The notes beneath the pieces are model-generated. The model searched no databases, was not told the origin of the DNA, and worked only from the letters and a program-made list of their open reading frames with translations. Position numbers and translations under genes: made by a program. A stretch of DNA of 64,000 nucleotides, from contig JAPXFQ010000065.1 in the NCBI GenBank assembly GCA_028564705.1, positions 2,480,001 through 2,544,000 on the forward strand, given 5' to 3'. Positions 1 through 12,344 of this stretch are shown here, one piece after another. Source of the DNA: Apricaphanius iberus (taxonomy: Eukaryota; Chordata; Actinopteri; Cyprinodontiformes; Aphaniidae). Position 1 is the stretch's first letter, and each line of letters starts with the position of its first letter.

Positions 1-1983
1 ATACTGAGAGCTGATTAAAGAGTCCTCCTGAGTAATACGAAGGGCTACCTGCACTACATTAGACAGTTGTATGGTTTGTCTTAAGTTTATATAATAATAA
101 TAGCTGTATGTTTATATGCTATGTCTAATCAGATTTTATTTACTCACAGTTATTAATAATAATTTAAGACAGGAAACAGATATATGTCAACATGCAAAAC
201 TTTCTTTCTATTAAGCTTTTTAGAACATGTAAAGAAGGCACCTTATGCTGCATATATAAAGTCTATGGTCATCATGACCAGGGTAGATAATTTTTATTTG
301 ATAGAAAAAAATATGATTTAAATATATAGTATAGATTAAATAGTGAGATAAAAATAAATGAAATAATAAAAATATGATAATTATATAATGTAACAAATAC
401 GAAATAAGTCAGTTAAGTAAAAGCTAAGCTAAAATGGTGAGTCTTGAGTTTTCTCTTAAAAAAATTAACCTTCCCTTCTGCCCTGAGGTCCTCTGGCAGC
501 CTGTTCCAAAGGCAAGGGCCATGGGCCATAATAATGGAAAGATGCCTTGCCGTCAGTACGTGTCCTGACTTTTGGGATGACAAGGAGACAGCTGCCAGAG
601 GAGGGCAGAGAACGCGAGGGTTCATATGGTAAAAGCAGTTCAGAATAATAATAAGAATAATTAATACATTTAAAAACCAATAAAAAAAAAAATTAAAATC
701 GATCCTGAAACACAGGGAGCCAATGCACTGATTGCAAGATGAGTGTTATGTTCTCTCGCCTCCTGGTCTTCGTCAGGACATGTGCTTAATAAAAGTTGTA
801 AACCTTAAATACTCTTTCTGGGAGGACCAGAAAGCAGGGCGTTACAGTAAACAAGTCTACCGGTGATAAAAGCATGCATCAGTTTCTCCGTATTGGCCAG
901 AGAGAGAACGGGGAGGACTCTGGCAATGTTCTTCAGAAGATAAAAAGCTATCTCTATATCAGGTTTTTAAAAAGTAAAATCATTTACCTCTATATTTAAT
1001 TTGAATCTTAAATATTACGGATAGAAGTAATTTATTATCTTAAAATGAACTTCTTTGAGAAAAATACCTGTCAGTTTTTCATACATGGTAAAGGATCAAC
1101 TGACCATTGCCTACCATTGCCTACTGCGATGTAACGTCAATGCTCTATGAGCATTGAAATAATAAGGAAATATGTAATGTGTTCAGTTTTACTGATTTCA
1201 AGCATCCTGCATGCTGAGGTGTGTGATGCTTTTTCATAACACAGCAAGTGATCTTGTTTGGACCCATTAGTACCTGTTTAGGAAACATTGTATGTGAGAG
1301 TAGCAGTAATAAAATGCTGGAATAAACAATGTCCATGACACTAGAAGTTGTTCACTATTATGTGATCACAGATGCTAGAAAATCTTTATTGTAGGTGGTG
1401 AAATTTATAAGGCGACAAGTTTTGAGTACAGTTTTTGTTCACTGTTCTCCCATGATGACACAAGTCATTTTATGCTCTAAAAAAGTATTCATTAGGTCGC
1501 CTTGGAGTTTAAACGTTTTAATAGCACAGTAGTTTCTGTGACATAATTTTATATTTCTATGTATATTTTAATGCAATACACATTTCAATCTTTTCCATCT
1601 TCTTTTAGTTTAAATCCACCCCATATATAAATGCTGAGTCACCTGGCACGCCTCTTTCTTTTGCTGGCTTCCCCTGAATGGTCAAGTGAGAGCTTGTGCA
1701 AATTTGACAGGAAATACAACAGGAAAAAAATAAACTATGTTCAAAAGGCATCCGGTTGTACTGGCATCTTCCCCTCCAAAGTAAGAGCGGTATGGTTACT
1801 TTGCAGATTTAATATAGGCCTACCTGTTTTAACTATTATTGTTTTTAACTCAAATTAATATAATTATTTTATAATTAACCTATATTGATCACATACACAC
1901 TTACTGAAATAAAGCACAGATGTGGAACGCACTGGAACCCTCTGTTTAAATCACGTTGAGCAATACCAATGGTTATGTTATAG
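1..1983. other. No gene seen; possible dispersed repeat at 410-960
   Basis: AT-rich sequence. The stretch 410-960 is less AT-rich and resembles, from memory, an unclassified dispersed fish repeat, with open frames on both strands that do not look like a known protein. Nothing else was recognised. Confidence 0.35.
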
Positions 1984-2337
1984 CCATCCATCCATCCATT
2001 TTCTGAACCGCTTAATCCTCAAGGGGTCGCGGGGGGGCTGGTGCCTTTCTCCAGCTGTCAACGGGCGAGAGGCGGGGTACACCCTGGACAGGTCGCAAGT
2101 CCATCACAGGGCCACATAGAGACAGACAAGACATGCAAGCACACACCCACACTTAAGGACAATTTAGAGTGATCAATTAACCTGACAGTCAGGTTTTTGG
2201 ACTGTGGGGGGAAGCCGGAGTAACCGGAGGGAACCCACACATGCACGGGGAGAACATGCAAACTCCATACAGAAGCCACAAACTTCTTGCTGCAAGGTAA
2301 CAGTGCTAACCACTCTGCCAGCGTGCACGGCCTGCAG
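1984..2337 (-). repeat. SINE-like dispersed repeat with RTE-type 3' end
   Basis: Read on the minus strand it starts GGCAGAGTGGTTAGCACTG, a tRNA-like head, continues through sequence very common in fish genomes (TGCATGTTCTCCCCGTGCATG), and ends GGATTAAGCGG then AAAATGGATGGATGG. The last part matches the 3' end of the RTE element at 5096-7455 (GGATAAGCGG then GATGGATGG). A second, partial copy is at 24040-24200. Confidence 0.7.
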
Positions 2338-2363
2338 CTGTGTTCTAGGCAATGTTTTTAAAA

Positions 2364-2392
2364 TTAATCAATCAATCAATCAATCAATCAAT
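2364..2392. repeat. (AATC)n microsatellite
   Basis: About seven tandem AATC units beside the SINE-like repeat. Confidence 0.8.
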
Positions 2393-2476
2393 CTGTATTT
2401 TCAATAAAATCAGCTTGTACTCTCATTCTTTCCAATGTTGTTAAATTTTCTATTTAGGATTAATTGTTTTAAAATT

Positions 2477-2503
2477 TCTTTCTTTCTTTCTTTCTTTCTT
2501 TCT
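2477..2503. repeat. (TTTC)n microsatellite
   Basis: Tandem TTTC units directly before the 5'-truncated LINE. Confidence 0.85.
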
Positions 2504-3512
2504 CTGTGAAACTCCTGAAGTTTGCAGATGACACCACCGTCATTGGACTCATCCGCGACGGCGACGAGTCTGTGTACAGAAAGGAAGTGGAACAGCTGGT
2601 TCTCTGGTGCAGTCAGAACCACCTGGAGCTAAACCCGCTCAAAACTGTGGAGATGACAGTGGACTTCAGGAAGAGACCACCATCAACATCTCCTCTCATG
2701 ATCCTCAACAAGCCAGTCCCCACAGTGGAGTCTTTCAGGTTCCTAGGATCCACCATCACACGGGACCTGAAGTGGACCTCACACATCAACATAATAAGGA
2801 AAAAGGCCCAGCAAAGGCTGTACTTTCTGCGTCAGCTCAGGAAGTTCAACCTGCCCCAGGAGCTGCTGATCATCTTCTACACAGCAATAGTCCAGTCTGT
2901 CCTGACCTCATCCATCTCTGTCTGGTTCGGATCCGCCACCAGGCAAGACAAGGACAGACTGCAGAGAACAGTCAGGACTGCAGAGAGGATCATAGGAACC
3001 GATCTTCCCTCCATTCAGGACCTATTCCGGGCCAGGGTCAGGAAGCGGGCCAGGAAAATCACCACTGACCCCTCACACCCTGGCCACAATCTGTTTAGGC
3101 TCCTCCCCTCAGGTCGGCGTTACAGAGCGTTGTACGCCAAAACCACCCGACACAAAAACAGTTTTTTCCCCCAGGCTGTCGCTCTGACGAACTCTGTCTA
3201 GACACAGTGTGTGAGTGCACTCACATAACAATAAACTATAACTCTGCACTTCTGTACATACTCACTGTAAAATAACCCCGGCTTGGTGTATATATTATCC
3301 TTTATTATTTACGATCTGATATTTATTTGTATTTTTACTTATTTTTGTTCATATTTTTCTTTTTTTTCTTTTTTCTTTTCTTTTATTTTTATTTATTTTT
3401 TTATTTCACTTATTCAAGTTCTGTACTGGAGGAAAAAGTTTGCCGGAGTCAAATTCCTTGTATGTGACATACTTGGCCAATAAACTGATTCTGATTCTGA
3501 TTCTGATTCTTT
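2504..3512 (+). mobile_element. L2/Rex1-like LINE, 5'-truncated
   Basis: The last part of a non-LTR retrotransposon. It begins within the reverse transcriptase at the catalytic FADD motif and keeps an intact C-terminal frame to 3201. The 3' end is a short tandem TGATTC repeat at 3486-3512, as in L2-related elements. TTTC-rich sequence on both sides may be a target duplication. Confidence 0.75.
2506..3201 (+). CDS. Reverse transcriptase C-terminal fragment of L2/Rex1-like LINE
   Basis: 231 codons, opening MKLLKFADDTTVIGLI. The FADD at residues 6-9 is the catalytic core of the reverse transcriptase. The thumb region and the C-terminal domain common to CR1/L2/Rex1-type elements follow (SISVWFGSATRQDKDRLQR). 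The endonuclease and the first RT motifs are missing, so it cannot retrotranspose by itself. The frame has no internal stop, which suggests a fairly recent insertion. Clade assignment is from memory of such proteins. Confidence 0.75.
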   Translation: MKLLKFADDTTVIGLIRDGDESVYRKEVEQLVLWCSQNHLELNPLKTVEMTVDFRKRPPSTSPLMILNKPVPTVESFRFLGSTITRDLKWTSHINIIRKKAQQRLYFLRQLRKFNLPQELLIIFYTAIVQSVLTSSISVWFGSATRQDKDRLQRTVRTAERIIGTDLPSIQDLFRARVRKRARKITTDPSHPGHNLFRLLPSGRRYRALYAKTTRHKNSFFPQAVALTNSV

Positions 3513-3739
3513 CTTTCACAATTGGCTTTTATTATGAAAGTCTAAACCGGGGGGTTTCCGCTTTGAGCTCAGTAAGGTCATAATGCAAAACAACTAGCTC
3601 TTACTGATTAGCCACGTCATGTTAACTTAGCAGTAGAGCGACTGTGAAACAAACTCAAGAAGGTTTGAACTGTAAAGCGAGTTTGAGTTTTTTCTCTAGA
3701 GCAGGTTTTGTTTCGGCTCTATCAGTTGGCAGGAGTCCT
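3513..3739 (+). promoter_or_regulatory. derl1: derl1 promoter/5' UTR region
   Basis: The 227 nt between the LINE tail and the derl1 start. It holds the UPRE core at 3612-3619 and no TATA box that I can see. The LINE insertion ends only about 235 nt before the derl1 ATG. Confidence 0.55.
3612..3619 (-). promoter_or_regulatory. UPRE core TGACGTGG upstream of derl1
   Basis: CCACGTCA on the + strand reads TGACGTGG on the other strand, the exact core of the unfolded-protein-response element bound by XBP1 and ATF6. It lies about 130 nt before the derl1 ATG. Derlin genes are known UPR targets in animals, so the site fits its neighbour, but an 8-mer can occur by chance. The transcription start was not located. 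Confidence 0.5.
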
Positions 3740-3847
3740 ATGGAAAGATGTCAGACATCGGGGACTGGTTCAGAAGCATCCCTTTCATCACCCGGTATTG
3801 GTTTGCTGCTTCAATTGCTGTTCCCTTTATCGGTAAACTTGGATTGA
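3740..3847 (+). promoter_or_regulatory. Upstream ATG/overlapping uORF at the derl1 start
   Basis: An ATG at 3740 opens a 35-codon out-of-frame reading frame that ends at 3847 inside exon 1 and overlaps the derl1 start. Whether it affects translation depends on where the mRNA begins, which the sequence does not show. Confidence 0.4.
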
Positions 3848-3900
3848 TTGATTTTAGGAACCTTATGCTGTTCCCCGAGCTGGTGTTTAGCAAATTCCAG
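3748..3900 (+). CDS. derl1: derl1 coding exon 1
   Basis: Encodes residues 1-51 from MSDIGDWF to FSKFQ, followed by the donor gtgagt at 3901. The start is set by the match to the conserved derlin N terminus. A out-of-frame ATG lies 8 nt upstream at 3740. Confidence 0.96.
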
Positions 3901-6900
3901 GTGAGTTTATCGTGGATTTCCCTTTATATTCCAGTGTTGGTTCTTTTTTAAGCGTTTTTGTTGCTTTTATTTTTATGTATTCGGGTTATTAGCACCTAGC
4001 TAACACCTACAGGCCCTCTGCTGCAGCCAATGAGAGGTTGAGACGTAGATTCAGATTTCCGGAAGCCTTGAAGCTGTTCCCAAATGTGGCGAAAATACAC
4101 CGTGGAGTGTGTCCTTCTAACACGTAATCTCTGCTAAATGTAATATTTAAACTGTTCAGCGAATATGATAAAATGTTAATTTTGGAAGGTCTTCTCAAGG
4201 AAATTTCAATCAAACGCAACTGGACTTGGTAATTTGTTAAGTCCAGTTGCGTTTGATTGAAATTTCCTTGAGATAACCATGACCTGGATGAATGAGAATA
4301 TTCACAGGCTTTGGAAGGTCTGTAAATATGTGTTTATTTTTACTATGCTATTCTGGCGCACGCCACAAGGCGGCGACAGTACAACAGCAATAAAGAAAGG
4401 CGTTCTGCTTGGATTTGTGCCCCAAGGCAGTGTAAATCAGAAAGGAATTAATTTATAAATGTGACACTTTTAAATGTAATAAACGAATATTGCCCATCGT
4501 AATTATTCCTGAGAATAAATATTTACTCTTAGTAATTTAATTCACATTTTCTCATAAATTCTAGTGTTTACATTAAAAAGGTATACCATTAACATACTAT
4601 GTACTACTGAATGGGGCTACATCATAAAATATTAGTTTGTGAGAAAATAATAAACCAGAATAGCACCCATCTCTCTCTTAGTGATCGATTATTGCTCAAA
4701 AACACCCGAGGTTTAACTCAGGAGTGTGTTTGAATGAGTATAATGTTTCAAGACTCTACAAATACTTAAATGGCACTATTGTACAATTCACATCCATCTA
4801 TCCATCAAATACACCTGTGAAAGTTTGTAGCAAGGATTTGCAGCTTGTTTCGTCTTTTGTGTTGGAGTTGTCAAATAACTCTGTACACACAACACAATGA
4901 TTGGACTAACCTGGGCCTCTGAGAACTCAGCGACTGTCCAGACATGCTTAAATTCAATTTAATCAAGAACATATTTCTAGTTTTATGGAAAATGGTTGTA
5001 ACATTTTTAGGACACAATTTACAACCAACTCCAATACTGTCAGCCATAGTTCGGCTAACTGTATTTGCATAATAATTAGAAATTAGTGGGGGGATAAGGG
5101 TGTTCATGTGTGCACTTGGCACCAGGACACCCTAGGCCGCGGCTCGATGATCGACCTGGTTGTCGTTTCATCTGACCTGCGGCCGCATGTTTTGGACACT
5201 CGGGTGAAGAGAGGGGCGGAGCTATCCACCGACCACTACCTGGTGGTGAGTAGGCTCCGGTGGTGGGGGAAGACGCCGGACAGACCTGGTAGGCCCAAAC
5301 GTGTTGTGAGGGTCTGCTGGGAACGTCTGGCGGAGTCTCCTGTCAGAAGGGGTTTCAACTCTCACCTCCGACAGGACTTCAAACACGTCCCGGGGGAGGC
5401 GGGGGACATTGAGTCCGAATGGGCCATGTTCCGTGCCTCCATTGTCGAAGCGGCTGACCGTAGTTGTGGCCGCAAGGTAGTTGGTGCCTGTCGTGGCGGC
5501 AACCCTCGAACCCGCTGGTGGACACCGGCGGTGAGGGATGCTGTCAAGCTGAAGAAGGAGTCCTATCGGGCCTTCTTGGCCTGTGGGACTCCGGAAGCAG
5601 CTGATAGGTACCGGCAGGCCAAGCGGAGTGCGGCTCGGATGGTCGCTGAGGCAAAAACTCGGGCGTGGGAGGAGTTTGGAGAGACCATGGAGAACGACTT
5701 CCGTATGGCTTCGAAGCGATTCTGGTCCACCATCCGGCGTCTCAGGGGGGGGAAGCGGTCTGCCGCCAACACTGTTTACAGTGGGGGCGGTGTGCTGCTG
5801 ACCTCAACGCGGGACGTTTTGGGTCGGTGGATGGAATACTTCGAAGACCTCCTCAATCCCACCGACACGCCTTCCTGTTTGGAAGCAGAGTCTGGGGACT
5901 CTGGGACGGACTCTCCAATCTCTGGGGCTGAAGTCGCCGAGGTTGTTAAAAAGCTCCTCGGTGGTAAGGCTCCGGGGGTGGATGAGATTCGGCCGGAGTT
6001 CCTCAAGGCTCTGGATGTTGTAGGGCTGTGTTGGTTGACGCGGCTCTGCAATATTGCGTGGACATCGGGGGCAGTTCCCTTGGATTGGCAGACCGGGGTG
6101 GTGGTCCCCCTCTTTAAAAAGGGGGACCACAGAGTGTGTTCCAACTACAGGGGGATCACACTTCTGAGCCTCCCTGGTAAGGTCTATTCAGGGGTTCTGG
6201 AGAGGAGGGTACGACGGATAGTCGAACCTCGGATCCAGGAGGAACAATGCGGTTTTCGTCCTGGCCGTGGAACACTGGACCAGCTCTACACCCTCGGCAG
6301 GGTCCTGGAGGGTGCGTGGGAGTTCGCCCAACCAGTCTACATGTGCTTTGTGGACTTGGAGAAGGCGTTCGACCGTGTCCCTCGGGGTGTCCTGTGGGGG
6401 GTACTCCGGGAGTATGGGGTACCAGGCCCTCTGATACGGGCTGTTAGGTCCCTATATGACCGGTGTCAGAGTCTGGTTCGCATTGCCGGCAGTAAGTCGG
6501 ACTCGTTTCCAGTGAGAGTTGGACTCCGCCAAGGTTGCCCTTTATCACCGATCCTGTTCATAACGTTTATGGACAGGATTTCTAGGTGCAGCCAAGGTGT
6601 TGAGGGGATCCGTTTTGGTGACCTCAGGATCGGGTCTCTGCTTTTCGCAGATGATGTGGTCTTGTTGGCTTCGTCTGAACGTGATCTACAGCTCTCGTTG
6701 GAGCGGTTCGCAGCCGAGTGTGAAGCGGCTGGGATGAGGATCAGCACCTCCAAATCCGAGACCATGGTCTTGAGTCGGAAAAGGGTAGGGTGCTCTCTTC
6801 GGGTTGGGGATGAGGTCCTTCCTCAAGTGGAGGAGTTTAGGTATCTGGGGGTCTTGTTCACGAATGAGGGAAAAATGGAGCGGGAGATCGATGGACGGAT

Positions 6901-9900
6901 TGGTAGGGCGTCTGCAGTCATGCGGGCGCTGTACCGGTCTGTCGTGGTGAAGAGAGAGCTGAGTCGAAAGGCGAAGCTCTCGATTTACCGGTCGATCTAC
7001 GTTCCTACCCTCATCTATGGTCACGAACGCTGGGTGGTGACCGAAAGAACGAGATCGCGGATACAGGCGGCTGAAATGAGTTTCCTCCGTAGGGTGGCTG
7101 GGCTCTCCCTTAGAGATAGGGTGAGAAGCTCGGTCATCCGGAGGGAGCTCAGAGTAGAGCCGCTGCTCCTCCACATCGAGAGGAGCCAGTTGAGGTGGCT
7201 CGGGCATCTAGTCAGGATGCCTCCTGGACGCCTCCCTGGTGAGGTGTTCCGGGCATGTCCCACCGGGAGGAGACCCAGGGGAAGACCCAGGACCCGTTGG
7301 AGAGATTATGTCTCCCAGCTGGCCTGGGAACGCCTCGGGATTCCTCCCGAGGAGCTGGCCCAAGTGGCCGGGGAGAGGCAAGTCTGGGTCTCCTTGCTTA
7401 GGCTACTGCCCCCGCGACCCGACCCCGGATAAGCGGAGGAAGATGGATGGATGGATAGTGGGGGGATTATATCTTGTCCATTAAGCTAATTACTAATGTG
7501 ATTTTTTGTTTTGTTTATCAGTTCTATTTGTACTTAACAAAATCTGGTGTTCACCAAAACAATTATTTTCCTATCTCATGATCTGGTTTTTCTAGAGATG
7601 ATGGGTGAATCCTAAAATGACCAAAAGGCTGATATCTTATTGATGATTAGTGGAGCTGTTGGTGCTTCAACTCTCCAAAAGTTACAAAGAGATTGCAGTT
7701 TTTATGGGTTATAATAGCTAAACAGATTAGTCAAAATTGTTCCTGGGTTTGCGTAGAAAGCTGTCTCTTTTTCAGCGCATTTTAAATTCTGTGTTGTTCC
7801 ACGTATTGCTGTGAAAAGATACATTATCGCTGACTGCACAGGCTGAGAATTTTTGATTAGTGAGCCGCCTGAGGACTGTATCGCTTTTTGTTCGTTTCAG
7901 CTCTGGAGACCAGTGACGGCCACCCTTTATTTCCCAATTACCCCAAATACTGGCTTTCTATTCCTGGTCAACCTTTATTTCCTCTACCATTACTCCTCTC
8001 GGCTAGAAACAGGTGAGGCGGCCGGTCACGAAAGAGTTTTTAAAGACACTGAATCCCTCTCGTGTGTTTTCTTTAAAATGTTGCTTTTTCTTTTTAACCC
8101 CTCAGGAGCGTTTAATGGGCGGCCTGCAGACTACGTTTTCATGCTCCTTTTCAACTGGATCTGCATTGTTGTATCCTTTCACAAGATCATTTCATTTATT
8201 CATTTATAAAGCACTTTCCACCACCAGTCAAGGAGGCCCAAAGGGCTCTACACCAAAGGGGTTGAATACAAAATACAATCCTAAAAGCATACATACTCGG
8301 GATATGTATAGGCAAGAACCTGGTGGTACCACATTCATCACAATATAGGGGGATGATACAACATATTGCAATACTATGAGTAAGCCCATACATCTTGTGA
8401 TCTTTAAAACGGTATTCTAAACACTCCAATGTATTTCATACTTAAAACATTCAGTTTTATTAATAGGACTGGTTGATCCACTGGAACAAAAAAAATAAAT
8501 GATAACAGCGACCCTCTACTAGTCAGGATTTTAATTCTACTTAAAAAATGACTCATCATTAATGGTTCCATTCCAATAAAATAAAAAAATGGTGCATTGC
8601 TTTTAAATATTGATATTGTCACCTGAAATATCGTGATTTATCAGCTTGTTGATATTTTCTTACATCCCTAATACAAAGAAACAGCAGAAAAAAAAACTAA
8701 GGTCTGTTAGAGGGATCATGAAGACCTTTAAGGACTGAATGGAGAGTTAAAGCAACCCTTTGTTAGCCTGCTTTCCGCTGTTGCCTTTGTTCCTCCTCTG
8801 TACCCCATCTCTCCCTCTGTCTCTCTGCGGTGGCAGCATGCCGTGTCAGTGTGGCTTTGCACCAGTGGCCCGGTGTCAGTCGACCCTCTGCAGAGCAGAG
8901 AAACTTAATATAGGTCACATGCAGCACTAGCAGCCCTATAGTCCAGCTCTGATCCTTTGTCAGCAGTTCACAGCTAATTTCATTGCCATGTCTTAGACTA
9001 CAACATATAGTTCAGGTGTGGGATTTTTCCCAGTTTCGATAACCACAGGTAAAACTGCAGAGTCGTGTGACGGTTGAGACGTGCGGAAGGTGTGATCTGT
9101 CAAGGTCCGATCTTCTGCTCGAGTGTGAGCTCCAGGTGCTTTTAGAGCTGAAATGGGGATTTAAGAGGGGGATTTAGTTTTTTTTATGTGTTTTTTTTGT
9201 TTCTCTCCATGAGTATCTGCTCCCTAATCCTGGGGCTGCAAATGAAACCACATAGAGCTTTTTGTCCTTGACTTGGTGTCTCTAGATAACTGGGCTGCTA
9301 ATGGACATGCGGGTAAGCGTTGTCTCTAGACTCTTTTTGTATTTCCTCCACAATACAGGTTTGACTATTCTGTTTGTTGAAGCCTGCAGTGGTTGGTTCC
9401 AAGTAACACCTAAAATCCCGAATGCCTTTGAAACAAGCCGTTAAGGGTCTTGTAAAAGTATTCACACCCCATGAACTTGTTGACATTTTGTCATGTTACA
9501 GCCACAAGCTACATTGTGTTTTCAGTGGGATCTGATATGATAAAAATCTGAAAAGTGCAGCATGCACTTAGGGGTGTGCCGGTACACCCAACATCCCGGG
9601 TTGGTAGGTGTAACGGTTTATTGTAACGGTTTGGTTAATTTTTCGGTACGGTAAAATGGTGAAAAAAAGTTTTTCTGTTGTGTAAACAGGTTAATACTTT
9701 AAATACAGTTAAAGTTAAATTTACTTGCATTAAATTCGGCAACATACTCTCAGAAAACAAAAATGTAAAAAAAAAAAAAACTGTCCGATATTTGCGTTTT
9801 TACTTGTATCGGCCGATAAGCTGCTGCTGCGTTCGCCGATAGTTTTTCCCCCAGCATTATTGCACACTTTATTATGCTGCTTCCTTGTTTCTACTGTGTG

Positions 9901-12202
9901 CAATAGTGTAATTATTTTAGTTATACTTAAATATTTCTTTTCAGAATTTTAAGTATGCATTCTTCAGCACCAAATTCTTTTTTACTTGTTCTCCTGCCAA
10001 TGTTTTGATATTTGTTAAATATTGTTTATCTACTTTTTCTTACTCGTTCTATCTCACTTACTATTTGTTAAATATTGTTTTAAAGTTCAATAAATGTTAA
10101 ATTGGGACTGTTAACATGCTGTTAAATTTTTTTATCGTTTTTATTATGTAAATTGAGGGAGTAAAATCAGTATCAGCTTCAAATATTGGCTTAAGAAAAT
10201 CGGCAGCCCGTATCGGTCATCAGCTAAGGCTGAAGAAATTTTTTTTGCCATCAGCACTAAAAAGACATATCGGTCGATCCCTATTGAAGATTTTCCCTTT
10301 GGAAATTAGTTTCATAACTTTTTACCTGTAAACAAGTCTTTCTGCTCAGTTTGAACAAATCAACATTTTATTCTACAAAAGTAGCTTTGGGGGAACAGAT
10401 CCATAGAGGACCGTCAGGCAGTATTTCTCCTCTGATTAACAGCGTTCACACGGTTAATCACACTGATTAACAGTCACACAAAACGGCTCTGGATGGGGGA
10501 CCTTGTATTGACGTAACGCACTGCTTTCGTCTAATCCCCATCATATTTGTTCCTCCCGTTCTCGTACTTCAATCTGTGCCCCCTTTTTTGCACGTCTGAC
10601 ATTGATAAGCACTGATGTGAACCAATGGCTGCATGTTGAGCTGAAAGCAAGCCTCTGCCTCCAGCGTTTCTCAGCTTAAAACGCGTTTTCTCCCAGCATT
10701 CCCCAGTGTTTAGCTCCATTCATCTTCCCATCAACTCTAACCTACCAGACAAAAAGTCTCCCCACAACATGATGCTGCCACCAACTTGTTTAACCATGGA
10801 GGATGGTGCGTTCGGGGTTCTATCCAGTGTCAGCCTTTACCACCTTCTTCCACGTGTTTGTCCTCTGCAAGGCTTGTGGCAAACTGGATACTGTTTGGCG
10901 TCTAGTTTAGGTGGGATGGTCGATGTTCAAAGCCTGTTTTTAATACTTAGCCTGCTTTAAATGAAACTTCTCTGTAAGCTTTCTCCGTGTGTTCCTTGGT
11001 TTTCATGTTGCCGTTTGTTCATTAATGTTTTCTAAATAAATCCTCTCAGATCCTCTACTGAAATTATCATGAATAAATTACACGAGTCAACTCCATTTGC
11101 AAATAAAATGAGTTCAGAAGGCAATTGATTGTATTGGATTTTATTGTAGAGCATCAACGGTTGAAGATGAAAACAAAAGCTGGCCACACTTTTCAGATCT
11201 TTATCTTCTACTTTAAAAATCACATAAGTTGTAATAATTCACATTGAAGTTTACGGTTATTCAAACAGGAAATGCTGCAGCGTTTTACTGATCGGTAAAC
11301 AAATGCTAGTTGGGAAATCTTGAAAGCACCTGACCCGGTTTCATCGTCACCTTCTTGTTGCCGTTTTCAGCTGCTGATGATCCCCATGATTATGTCAGTG
11401 TTGTACGTCTGGGCTCAGTTCAACAAAGAGATGATCGTGTCCTTCTGGTTTGGAACCCGCTTCAAGGTACGAGCCTCCAAACTCATCCACACCGGACCGT
11501 AGACTGTGTGCAGTGACATCCTATGCCGCCTGCCTGCACATAAACTTTCAGTTGAGGATGTTGTCTGCTGCTCTGTTTGCAGGCACATTATCTCCCTTGG
11601 GTCATCCTGATCTTCAACTTTATAATCGGAGGCTCGTAAGTACCAGTGTTCTCTTTACTGGAGTCCAAAGCGATGAGCAGCTGGACATGTGATGGCGTAT
11701 TCCTGTGACCTTTTTTGTAGGTTTGTGAATGAGCTGACGGGCAATCTGGTGGGCCACCTCTACTTCTTCCTCATGTTCAAATATCCCATGGACCTGGGAG
11801 GACGATGCTTGCTCTCCACGCCAGATTTCTTGTGAGTGCTTAAATGAAAGGTTCAAGTAAAGATTTGCTGATTGGCTACGTTGAGGTTGATTTCCAATTA
11901 GTGTAAAAAAAATACAATAAATAGATTCTGAGTCGTCTACATGAAAATGTCTTTTTTTTTATAATTACAGCATAATGCTTTTCTTAATCACTTGAAATCT
12001 AATTGAGTAATCTTTACGAATGAACCCAACCTCTAGAATATATTTAGGGATGCACCGATACTGGTATCTGGAATCAGGCCAATACCTTTCTAATTTACTC
12101 TTATTAGTTAAAGTTAACAGATACCATGAACTGATACTTAAAATAGGAAACTCTGCAATAATTCCACAAAAAATTTTTTTTTTTCACTTGAAATTATTTT
12201 AG

Positions 12203-12245
<43 letters not shown>

Positions 12246-12296
12246 ATGTATGTATGTATATGTATGTATGTATGTATGTATGTAAATATATATATA

Positions 12297-12344
<48 letters not shown>

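Noticed and set aside
5362..7263. Several minus-strand frames across the RTE element
   Set aside because: They are shadows of the GC-rich reverse transcriptase frame; none resembles a protein.
8106..11466. derl1 exon 3 joined directly to exon 5
   Set aside because: In frame, but it would delete nine conserved residues; the 27-nt exon at 9286-9312 supplies them with good splice sites.
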